Origin: Onchocerca lupi
Taxonomy: Eukaryota > Nematoda > Chromadorea > Rhabditida > Onchocercidae
DNA length: 64,000 nucleotides
Assembly: GCA_028564675.1 (NCBI GenBank)
Contig: JAOVVO010000177.1
Coordinates: 1 to 64,000, forward strand
Direction: 5' to 3'
Part shown: in pieces, positions 52,901 to 61,763 of the stretch
Position numbering within the stretch: position 1 is the first letter of the stretch
Layout: every line of letters starts with the position of its first letter
Notes under the pieces: generated by a model
What the model saw: the letters and a program-made list of their open reading frames with translations, nothing else
The model's database searches: none
Told to the model about the DNA's origin: nothing
Position numbers and translations under genes: made by a program

Positions 52901-55094
52901 CCATTGAATTTGTAATGCAAGAGAACGCATCTGTAAAAATCAAAAAAATAGCATACACCTAAATGTCTTTTTTCTGACTTAATTTTGGAACACATTAAAT
53001 AATTTATGAAAATAATAAACTATTCACAGAACTAATAGCCATCAGTCTTTAAATATTGTTGGAGATGTTAAGCATCTATTTACATCTTAAAAAACAATAT
53101 ATTTGCGCAGTTGTCCACTAATATAAAGATTAAATAACTACTCAGCACAATCGCTTGCCTTAAAAAAACAATAAATATCAATGCAGCATCTGCAAAGAAT
53201 AACAGGAGAATACTGAGTATGCGTATATTTCAGAACACTAAGTTTTCTCTACATCCACACCACTGCTATAGTATTCGATAGAGAAGCGATCATTAAAAAA
53301 CAAATGAAGTCCGTATTAAACAGTAAATGAGGAAATAGCAGAAATGCATTATTTCAGATACCTGTATTTGTAAACTCAACGACGAATCAAGACGACAGGA
53401 TATTTCATGTTTCAATAAACGGGACAATTCTGAGGCTTTTTCAGGATGAAATGTTGCAACTAAATAACTTGCGCTACCTGTTGCATATTTCTGTTCTCCG
53501 CATCGTCCCTAGAATGAATTTAGAGATAAATTTTGAATGGTATGGTAAATTAATGAAAGAAGAAGTTCTAGATATATTTTATGTTTTTCCAAGAAGTATG
53601 TATAAGTACTTAGAATACTACTAATACTCAAAGATTCCATATGAGATTTTTTGTATTTACACTATCGGATTATGTTCATATTTCCTTGTCATTTCAAAAA
53701 TAAAGGGTCAAAGTTTATCAAAGGTAGAAATATATCAAGGGAAGTTATTATACCAGATAAGATCACAATTAAAGAGCTATCTATTCATATGACAGAGGAT
53801 AGCAAAGGTATGCTAAAAATGTTAGAAGAAGTAGGGATGATATCACCTCCTTCTAACATTGAAAAAAGTAAATAATGGTTACAAAGTGGATGATTTGGTA
53901 GATCCAGATATAGCATGTAAAATGATAGAAAAATTCAATCATGTAGCTAAACGAGTAAGTAATGTTGACAAGGAAAGGGATTTATTTTTTGTAAAAAAAT
54001 AAGAGAAACTTATCAACTGTAGAATTAGTGGATTACCAAACATGGAAGACATCATACATCAGAAGAAAACAGAAAAATTTTGTCATCTATCGATACTACA
54101 AAATGAATATCAAATAAAATAAATTATATTTGCTTAAAAGTATCAAAAACATCCAGCTAAAATAATTTCCAAACTGAAGATTTTATTTAAATTTTTAGAA
54201 AACGAAGTTTTGATTCGGTATGTTACTATCTTGAGTTTGTACATACTTCTTGCTTGATAACTCGATTTTCAGCCGTCCATGATGCTTGAGCACATTCTTT
54301 CACCAGTTGTTCACAATCCGCAACGTCAATTTCTTTAGCATCAATATGTTCACATACCTTTTTATATCGTTCCAAATATTCATACAAATTATGTTGTGGA
54401 AATTCTTCATGCTGTAAAGAAAGAACTTAATTAAAGAAATAATATTACTTCAGACTTTAAAGAAAGAATGCTTGAGAAGTAAAGAAAACTTTTATAAAAT
54501 AGATTAAAGTGAGGGAAAATTTGGGATGATTGATGATTTTCTAATCGAAATCTGCCAAAAAACTCTTGCATGCACATGCAATAATATAATGAAAATATCT
54601 CATAAAATAAAATAAGAATTCTTCCTACTTCTAAAAATTCATCCACAAAGTCTTCCACGGTTTCATACAGTTCGTTCTGGTAAAATGACAGCAATTGACT
54701 TTCTGTCAGCAGTCCATATTCATTGCATTCCAAAGAAAGAGACGGGTATATATTAGCTACGTGCTCATTCATTTCATTTCTTCAAGTACATACAGTAAAT
54801 GATAAAAGCCCAATAATTTAAAGTACTGTATTTTCAATTCTTAGCGCGCTTCATATCAGATACAGGAGAGCATCAGTTTTTCATTTTACGATCTTAATTA
54901 TTTAACTATTCGTTTTACTTCTTGTGCCACTTAACTTTCGTCGACATTGATTTTTTTTTTTTCATGTGTGATTTTCCCAAATTTAACACGAATTATTGAA
55001 CTGTCTCAAAATTCTGTCAATTTTTTAGTAAATTTTATTCAAATTAATTGTTCTTTTCATCCTCCTTCCTTAGAGCTAAACGGTTCATTCAAAA

Positions 55095-55132
<38 letters not shown>

Positions 55133-56581
55133 AATGAAATACAACTCATACTGAATTTTTGATGATGGAGGTGGTGATTGTCTCATGTCAGTTATATTGT
55201 GCTCTCGTACTCGTTCTGAATGAGCCATTATCGACAATTCATCAATTTTTTGAGAAGACGCTGTCTTTACTTCATTCAACTGCATATTTGGATAGATACC
55301 TAACCTATAACCAGAAATAATTAGCATAATTAACTGAAATGACAATTTTTTTTTAGATATGCCATCTACATTAATCAGTTACCAGCAGTATAGCAGAGCA
55401 GAATCATTCAAGCATGACAAGTTTTGGGATCGATGTATTAGAATAGTTCAATTTTCGTAGTATATTAATACATTAATATGGAAATGTTCTAGTAAAGTCC
55501 ATTTCATTCAGCTGTTAATTTACTCATCAATAATCGCAATGATTAATTTCGTTTAAATACCACCCTAAAATAAACAAAGATCAATTTGACCCGACTATAG
55601 TTTAGTTTAGAAACTCTAAAAGTGAAAGAATTTGTGGTATTCACTGGGAAAAAGCAAGAATTTAATGACAAATCAATAGAATATTGATCTACTGTAACAC
55701 TGACGCTATATCTTTTACTGAATTATCTGCTTTTGCTGTTTCCTTGCTATCCATAAGTGTACTGCATGTAAATGTTGCCGGAAGCGGATACATGCTACCT
55801 TCAGGAACACGAGTGGAAACGATATTTCCTATACTTTCTTCTTTCTTCGCTCCAGATAAAACCCCAGTATCTGACTTTTCATCACAATCCACTGTCCTGA
55901 ATTCAATCGTATTATATGCAGGATTATCATAACTTTCCTTCTTTCAGCACAGTGTAACTTCTACCAAAATGAAACAACTTTACATGCACAAGATTCCTGA
56001 GAAGCTTAGGATACCAATAATAAAGCTTTTTTATTTTTACTTTTATCTTTATCTCTTTTCTCTCTCTGAAATTATTAGATTAAACTCATAACACCAAGTC
56101 AGGAAAAATGTGCACATTTTGAATGACATTGAAAAGTGATAAAATATTCTCTACGAAAACTTATCGAAAAATTCCTTTCTATAATTTTAATGTTCAATCT
56201 TTTGTCCTTCAGAATACTGATCTCGATGCTGATGAAATGCCAATATACATTAATGAAATCAAATGTAGATTTTCTGATATAACAATACACAATGTCTAGA
56301 AAAACGAACTTCTCCTCATTGCTAATTTTTCTTGAATCAATAAGCGGTTTCTCTTTCAATTTTGCAGCATTTTCTTTTTTGGTGGATGAGTTGCTTTCCT
56401 CCGCCTCGCTACTTTCCATCTTTTTCGTTGTAATTTCATTTCCGATTCCCGATGTTGATGGTTGACGTTCGTTCGCATTTGTAAATCGCTCTTCCAATTC
56501 GTCAAGAGCCAATACCGGTGATGGCGGCGAAAGTTCACGTGGTTTTGGATGTTTTCTTTCCTTAGGCCGCTCTAATTCCAT
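34994..56581 (-). CDS. epg-5: EPG-5, autophagosome-lysosome tethering factor
   Basis: About 47 exons encode roughly 2,500 residues from ATG 56579-56581 to TGA 34994-34996. EPG-5 proteins are Rab7 effectors on late endosomes/lysosomes that promote fusion with autophagosomes. The match to vertebrate EPG5 is collinear along the whole length. A disordered acidic N-terminus is followed by two xYPxL motifs (IYPNMQL near residue 170, IYPSLSL near 228). Then come a central block (SMNWGTDENGKLWLHPEV ... CWDILVRLKLPL), TPYFTPHCIPPTELLNLY, an IGFSKKQPYSIR segment, and the C-terminus KQYVQFQATSQLAQPYF. The protein is predicted to be mainly helical; I see no signal peptide or membrane segment. The length is close to human EPG5 (about 2,580) and longer than C. 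elegans EPG-5 (about 1,600, from memory). A TTTTCAG site lies about 36 bases upstream of the ATG. Two splice regions remain uncertain (see findings). Confidence 0.93.
49970..50538 (-). other. epg-5 intron with unused coding-like segments and a hairpin
   Basis: Splicing 50539 directly to 49969 gives a protein that aligns residue for residue with vertebrate EPG5. The intron still contains two coding-like stretches on the same strand. Segment A (about 50402-50310) has phase-compatible flanks and translates to KEKFALENCVKKLILDLF with neighbours. Segment B (about 50218-50041) includes SQTFAEYDASSEMNLHITV. A 17-bp perfect inverted repeat lies between them, with its proximal arm just upstream of the acceptor of segment B. 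These could be optional exons, a small nested gene or relics. Confidence 0.4.
50226..50274. repeat. 17-bp perfect inverted repeat inside epg-5 intron
   Basis: AAATCATGAACAGTGTG at 50226-50242 is the exact reverse complement of 50258-50274, around a 15-base loop. On the minus strand the hairpin ends a few bases before a CTTCAG acceptor-like site, so it could influence use of the following coding-like segment. Confidence 0.7.
53711..54060 (+). pseudogene. infB: Degraded bacterial infB (IF-2) fragment, likely Wolbachia-derived
   Basis: Lies in the epg-5 intron between exons 54411-54247 and 53508-53362, on the opposite strand. The first frame (to 53875) includes REVIIPDKITIKELSIHMTE, matching the conserved start of the bacterial IF-2 N-domain (pattern REVxIPExITVxELAxxM). 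After a frameshift around 53860-53875, the second frame continues with DPDIACKMIEKFNHVAKRV, the next conserved block of the same domain (pattern DxDxAxxxxEEFGHxVKRV). It stops at TAA 54000-54002. A degenerate trace of the following GTPase P-loop (DNA resembling HGKTS) may lie near 54040. There is no bacterial neighbour gene, and the frame is broken, so it is non-functional. The alpha-proteobacterial flavour and filarial context point to a nuclear Wolbachia transfer; mitochondrial IF-2 or assembly contamination are less likely alternatives. Confidence 0.8.
55097..55131. repeat. Poly-A tract (poly-T on epg-5 sense strand), 35 bases
   Basis: An uninterrupted run inside the epg-5 intron following exon 55304-55152, about 20 bases after its donor. 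Simple slippage sequence, length probably variable between isolates. Confidence 0.7.
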
Positions 56582-57550
56582 CACTTTTTGGAAAACTTAA
56601 ATAACAATAGCAAAACCTGAAAATTCCATGAATTTATCTCAAGAATTTGACTCGCATGAATATAAGACTCTGATTGCAATCATGATTGGTGTCGCTTAAA
56701 TCAAAATTATAGCGGAGATGAAAAGTAAGAGAACAGATGATCTCAAAAAACTCAACGTCCATGACGGCTACTCCTAATTAATTTATTACAGAATACATAA
56801 TCAAGCTTTGAATTTACAACAGGTATTAACTATTGTTTACAAAACTGTGAATAGAGTAGAGGTACGAAATCCGTACGACAATTTGAAACTATTCAATCTC
56901 ACTCTTCTTCCACTTTATAGTATTTTATTCCGTGAAAGATATACATATTTCTCTACTCTTTATCCTTGATGAAATATGGTGATATGAATCATTCCTTTTT
57001 CCTTGATAAAATATGGCGGTATGAATCGTTGTCATCATAACCTATAATGTCGGCTTTGCAATACTTTATTGTGCATAACAACTGCTGTAAAACATTAAAG
57101 AAATTTTTAAATTCATTATATTTTTATTCAAAAAATCCATAACAATTAAGCAGTGATTTAAAACAAAGAAATTCGAACATTCAACAATAAAAAGCAATTA
57201 AATGTCTGAATTAGAATTGCAAAACTTCGAAACAAAAAATATGAGAAGCAGTGGTCTTACCAACAATAAATGTTAAGTTTTATCATCATTCAATAGTTAG
57301 GATTTCCATTATTCCTTGATTTTAATATTTATTCGCAGTCATACTAACAATTTAATCTACGAATGCAATTAAACGTAATTGCTTCATAGTAAACATAATG
57401 ACTTTCTACTCGAAATTTCTCTGTTAGCAGTAAAAAAGGAAATTATAATGTTACGATCAAAGTTTTTGTGAACTGGTTAAATCTGTTACCAAATTTACGT
57501 TTCGAAATGACAAAAAAAAAAAAAAAAAAAAAGTTTGAGAAAATGAAAAT
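56582..57550. other. Intergenic region between cct-3 and epg-5
   Basis: About 970 bp between the cct-3 stop and the epg-5 start, both genes on the minus strand. It should contain the cct-3 3' UTR and either the epg-5 promoter or an operon intercistronic region. A 19-base poly-A tract on the plus strand near 57513-57531 becomes poly-T in the cct-3 3' UTR. No coding exon is recognisable. Confidence 0.5.
56612..56622 (-). promoter_or_regulatory. Candidate splice-leader acceptor upstream of epg-5
   Basis: On the minus strand the sequence GGAATTTTCAG ends about 36 bases before the epg-5 ATG with no intervening ATG. It fits the nematode 3' splice consensus, and no 5' UTR exon is evident upstream, so it could accept a spliced leader. 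It could also be the acceptor of an ordinary 5' UTR intron. Confidence 0.4.
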
Positions 57551-60500
57551 TCAAGAATCAGCCTGTGGGGCTCCACCACTTGAACTAGTTCCATCACACT
57601 TTTTCGTTCCTGAAACGATGTCATCGATTCGCAGCAACATCACTCCCGTCTCAATCGCTGTTTTCAAAACTTGTAGGCGAACCGATAACGGATCCCAAAT
57701 ATTTAATTCGTTCATATCAGCCTGAAGAAGTTCAATGCAGAGAATGCATAAAGTGCTTTAAAAAAAAGTTCTTTAAAATGGTAACATTTTTACTTATCAA
57801 TGTCTTCATTTACAGAGTTCTAAAGTTCTGGATTTTAATGAAGTTCAAATAATTTCAACCACAGCACTCCCAAAAATACGGTCCATTAATGGCTTTGACT
57901 GCCGTTTGATGATGAATAATACAGTTCAAACCCTATACCTAATCAAACGGCTAGTCAAATTTTACAGAACTAATCTGAAAAAGTACTGAGAAAGTAACAG
58001 CTTACCAACTGACCGGTGCATCCATCAATTCCCCAGGTCCAATTGCTAGCAGCTTGAGCATGCTTTGCTCTTAAAGCTGTTAACTGTCTAATCGTCGAGC
58101 CGCCACAATTTTGCACCAATGTTCTCGGAATAACTTCAAGAGCATGAGCAGCTGCCTTGTATGGCCACTGACGCACACCCTCAATTGATTTGCCTTTCTC
58201 GTTAAGGGCCTATAAAAATTCTTAGAGCAGATATGGTAAGTAGATATAATCTCTGAAAGCTACTCAAAAAGATCTACAATATGCAATCTTCTGGAAATCC
58301 TAGAAGACTATGAAATCAAAACAAAAATAAACTATTTTACCAAATGACTAAGAATTCTCTTTCTATTGGGAAATAGAATTCTCAATTATTTGAAAGATGG
58401 CAAATTAGTGATGCTGTACAAAAATCCGACCTGAGCTAATGCCATCTCTATAGCACCACCACCTGGAACGAGACGTGGATTCAGCATAATATTACGTACA
58501 ACGTTTAATGCATCTTGAAGATTTCGCTCTAATTCATTGATAATATCCTAAAAACAAAAAATAAAAAATGGCTAAATTATAAACACTAGCTTCATATTAC
58601 AATTGTCAGCACGATTTAAATCACACATCAATCTAAATTTCATAAGCTGACCAATAGCGCTGTGATCCAGAACCATTATCATAGCATATATTGAAATGTA
58701 AAATTTAGACAAATGGCTCAGATAACTTATGATACATGTCAGAAGACGTTTCTTATTTGAAAAGCAAAACATGAATGCTTCACATCTCACGAAATTCCAA
58801 TAGAAGGAATCTTAATTTAAACGAAAACTAAAAATTTAAAACACGATCAGAAAAAATTTTGAGAATTGAACTGTCTTTTCACATTCATAATCTCCCAATC
58901 TTACTTTGCTTGGGCCTCGCAAAACCACAGTTACGGCAGTAGCTTTTTCTGAAGTAACATAGGTATAATACTCGTCACCGATTTTCTTAATTTCAAATAA
59001 ATCAGCATTCGTACCAACATCTTCTTCACGAAGATCTTGCGTATCATTGACAATCGTGGCTCCAGTAACACTATAATGAAGTAATCTTCAATTTTAATCT
59101 TCAAGTTCCAACTCTTTAAGAAATTGAGATTTGGAATATCTTTAGCTATGTCAAAAATATTTCATGATTACGACTTTTCTCTCTTTTCCCTATCACCCCT
59201 TATACCAGCTCTTATTGAAGACAAATGACTCAAATTATACTATGCAAGCATTTTAAGTTGGAAATTATTAAAATATCATACCGAGCCAATCTGTTGTTAT
59301 CAGTTTTTTTTAAGCGTCTAATTGCTGTTATGCCCGCCTTCAAAAGGAAATGTTGAGCCAAATCAGAAACACCTTTTTCTGTGAAAACTACATCCGGCTT
59401 TACGGCTATTATATCGTTGCACATTTTCCGGATTGCATCTTCTTCCTTAGAAATGAACAAATCTTTATTTTTAATGCAAACATAATTTTAATACGCTTAT
59501 TGTCCTAAGCATAGTTCTTTAATCTAAATCATTTACGTTACTTCTTTGAGCATTTCATAAGTCATTTAAATACAAAAATGATTTTCAGTATTCTGAACAT
59601 GAAATTCATTAAAATACGAAGACTTTCCGAGTCAAACTATGCAAACATGGTTGAATCTGATGAACCCTTAAGTAATATACTACACAAAGATGAGTTCTGC
59701 AAAAATTTTTTATTTAAGCCAGATATATTAGAAACTAGTATAGCTATCATATATAATACTTGGACTAAAATGGAAACATGCCTGTTCCAAAACTTTGCTG
59801 AAATCTTCTTCTTTCATAATTTCCAATGACATTTGACTTTCGCCCTTTTTATATTCAAGATTACAATCAAGAAGTACGACACGCGGTTTTTCTTTTCGGC
59901 GTAACATTTTTGCATGTGTCACATCTTTATTTAATACAACACCTTTTATTACCTGCGAATCTTCAATTCGTCCACCTGGTATCTAGAAATGAATAAGTAT
60001 GCATTAGCTAATTAAAATACGGACATAAAAAAATTCCTTGACTTTTTGGAAACTGCTTTGTCCATTACATAATTCAGTTCTTGAGCAAAATAAGATGATG
60101 AAAATATGATCTGCATAAAAAACATTGCTCGCCAAGCAATGACATATACAATAACATCGGTGTTACTAAATAAATTACGCATATATATATAAACGATACA
60201 TAACGTGAAATTAATTTTGAAATTTAGGATAGACACTGCTTATCGAAATGCGAAAAAGATATGCATACTTTTTCAATACGACAATAACGTTTGATGTCGA
60301 TTTCTTGATGGCCATGCTCGATAATTCTAACAGTTTTAACTGCGCTCAGAGCTATTTTGACAGCTAAGTCCATCCATTTCGACAACATTTTTGTACCCAA
60401 GCATGATTTAATAACAGAAGAGATTTCTTCATTATTATTTATATCAATTTGCTTGCTGAAAGATAATTATTGTTAGAAGCGATTTAAAATGAACAAGAAT

Positions 60501-61722
60501 AAACCTTACTTGAGAAGTCCCAAACAATTTAAATAAGGATACGAATCATTTTTAGTAAAATTCTGCGCAAATCCATGTTCAAAAAAAGTAAGAACAAAAG
60601 TCTCAAGACCGTAAAAAAAACAACTTAATGAAACATTTGAAATACTGGACAGAAATTGAATTTTGGATTTAACATAAAACTTATAGCACATCTGAATTTT
60701 ATATTTCAATTAAATTTATAACCTGAATTTTTCCTCAGCGAGCACGATCATATCTTCCAGAGCCATTCGATAAGCCTGAATGTAAATTTTATATTTTCAG
60801 TTAATGTTTAATCAAGCTACAAAACACTACTTTCGAAACTGATATGCCTTACCTGAATAATAATAGTCGGATGAATGTTCTGGTCCAAAAACTGCTGTGC
60901 CTGTGACATCACTTCACCAGCTAGTACTATAACTGAAGTAGTACCATCACCAGTTTCCTCATCTTGCGTACGAGCTATTTCGATAATTGATTTTGCCGCT
61001 GGATGTTTCACAGTAATTTCGCGTAAAATTGCATTGCCATCGTTTGTGATAACTATACCTGTAAATATTCGATATGTAAGTAAATTGAAATACCCAGAAA
61101 ACACTGTTTATAACTGTATGCCGAATGCTGCCAAGTACCAGTTATTACTTATTAATCAATGATGAGAACATGCAAATATTATGAAGAATGTGGAAATTCA
61201 ATCCATTTTTCTTTCAAATAAAAAAAAAAAAAAAAAAAAAAAAAAAACATATATACCTCCCATTGGATCCATCAGCATTTTTAGCATAGCTCGTGGACCC
61301 AAACTTGTACGAATGACATCAGCAATAGTCTGAAACACAAGCATTAGAATACTGAATCATCCTCTTATGGCAATTTCCAATCATCGCAATTAAGATGATT
61401 CTAGCTGATACCCTGCTATAACTGATTTGATGAACACCATTTTAATGATGAGAGTGCATGAATAAAGGATATATCAATAAATAATAACTATAATGGCCTA
61501 GGAACTATATTATTGTAATTTATAATGTTATAATGATAATTATAATGATATCATAACGTTATATGTCAAGTAACTGCTAGTGATTATGATAAAGATAATA
61601 ATCATAACAGTAAGAAATACCTTGGCGGCAGCAATATTGCCGGTTTGTACCTGATGGCCGCTTTCCCTGGTTGTATTTTGACTAAGCACAACAATTGGTG
61701 TTGCACCACTTCCACGCATCAT
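57551..61722 (-). CDS. cct-3: T-complex protein 1 subunit gamma (TRiC/CCT chaperonin)
   Basis: Eleven exons (61722-61621, 61329-61257, 61058-60853, 60775-60723, 60455-60269, 59982-59782, 59445-59282, 59070-58905, 58547-58431, 58209-58006, 57721-57551) encode 547 residues, the normal CCT3 length. CCT is the cytosolic double-ring ATP-dependent chaperonin that folds actin and tubulin; the gamma subunit holds one fixed ring position. Sequence shows the N-terminal VVLSQNTTRESGHQVQTGNI, the nucleotide-binding TNDGN (63-67) and GDGTTS (95-100), and gamma-specific KKGESQMSLEI in the apical domain. The C-terminal part has VPGGGA (from 411) and DDIVSG (from 523). The start is MMRGSGATPI at 61722, with an adjacent second ATG. 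All junctions are in phase. The intron after 59782 begins GC instead of GT. Expression is expected to be constitutive. Confidence 0.97.
59446..59781 (-). other. GC-AG intron in cct-3
   Basis: The exon ends TTGGAACAG and the intron starts GCATGT; the acceptor is TTTCTAAG before GAAGAAGAT. Using this GC donor aligns the protein without gap to other CCT3 sequences (KVLEQ|EEDAIRK). The nearest GT upstream would remove four conserved-length residues. Confidence 0.8.
61220..61247. repeat. Poly-A tract, 28 bases, in cct-3 intron 2
   Basis: An uninterrupted A run on the plus strand, a T run on the cct-3 sense strand. It lies just after the exon 2 donor at 61256. Simple sequence. Confidence 0.7.
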
Positions 61723-61752
61723 TTTTCACTGTATTTCCTGTCAGTCAAAAAG

Positions 61753-61763
61753 CTGAAACATAT
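61753..61763 (-). promoter_or_regulatory. Candidate splice-leader acceptor upstream of cct-3
   Basis: On the minus strand GGATATGTTTCAG ends about 30 bases before the cct-3 ATG. A second AG (GACTGACAG) follows about 15 bases nearer. TTTCAG immediately before a short ATG-free leader is typical of trans-spliced nematode mRNAs. Confidence 0.4.

Larger units (their letters stand above)
34994..56581 (-). other. epg-5: epg-5 exon map
   Basis: Exons in transcript order, high to low coordinate: 56581-56289, 55896-55693, 55304-55152, 54779-54629, 54411-54247, 53508-53362, 52930-52834, 52557-52424, 52344-52151, 51830-51746, 51539-51428, 51209-51067, 50913-50881, 50849-50744, 50653-50539, 49969-49812, 49696-49569, 49321-49181, 48880-48737, 48578-48327, 47926-47793, 47682-47542, 47430-47244, 47171-46968, 46657-46448, 46041-45881, 45661-45532, 45191-45084, 44900-44838, 44656-44415, 44244-44061, 43897-43776, 43508-43337, 43060-42834, 42608-42439, 41952-41837, 41306-41123, 40719-40451, 40068-39910, 39081-38921, 38719-38529, 38398-38314, 37813-37658, 37256-37151, 36692-36531, 35927-35724, 35300-34994. 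Phases agree at every junction except 38314/37813. The 51067 donor (GTCATG) and the 33-base exon at 50913-50881 are the other weak points. Boundaries were read by eye from GT/AG, phase and EPG5 similarity. Confidence 0.75.

Noticed and set aside
55689..55932. Plus-strand open frame opposite epg-5 exon 2
   Set aside because: Antisense shadow of a phase-consistent epg-5 exon.
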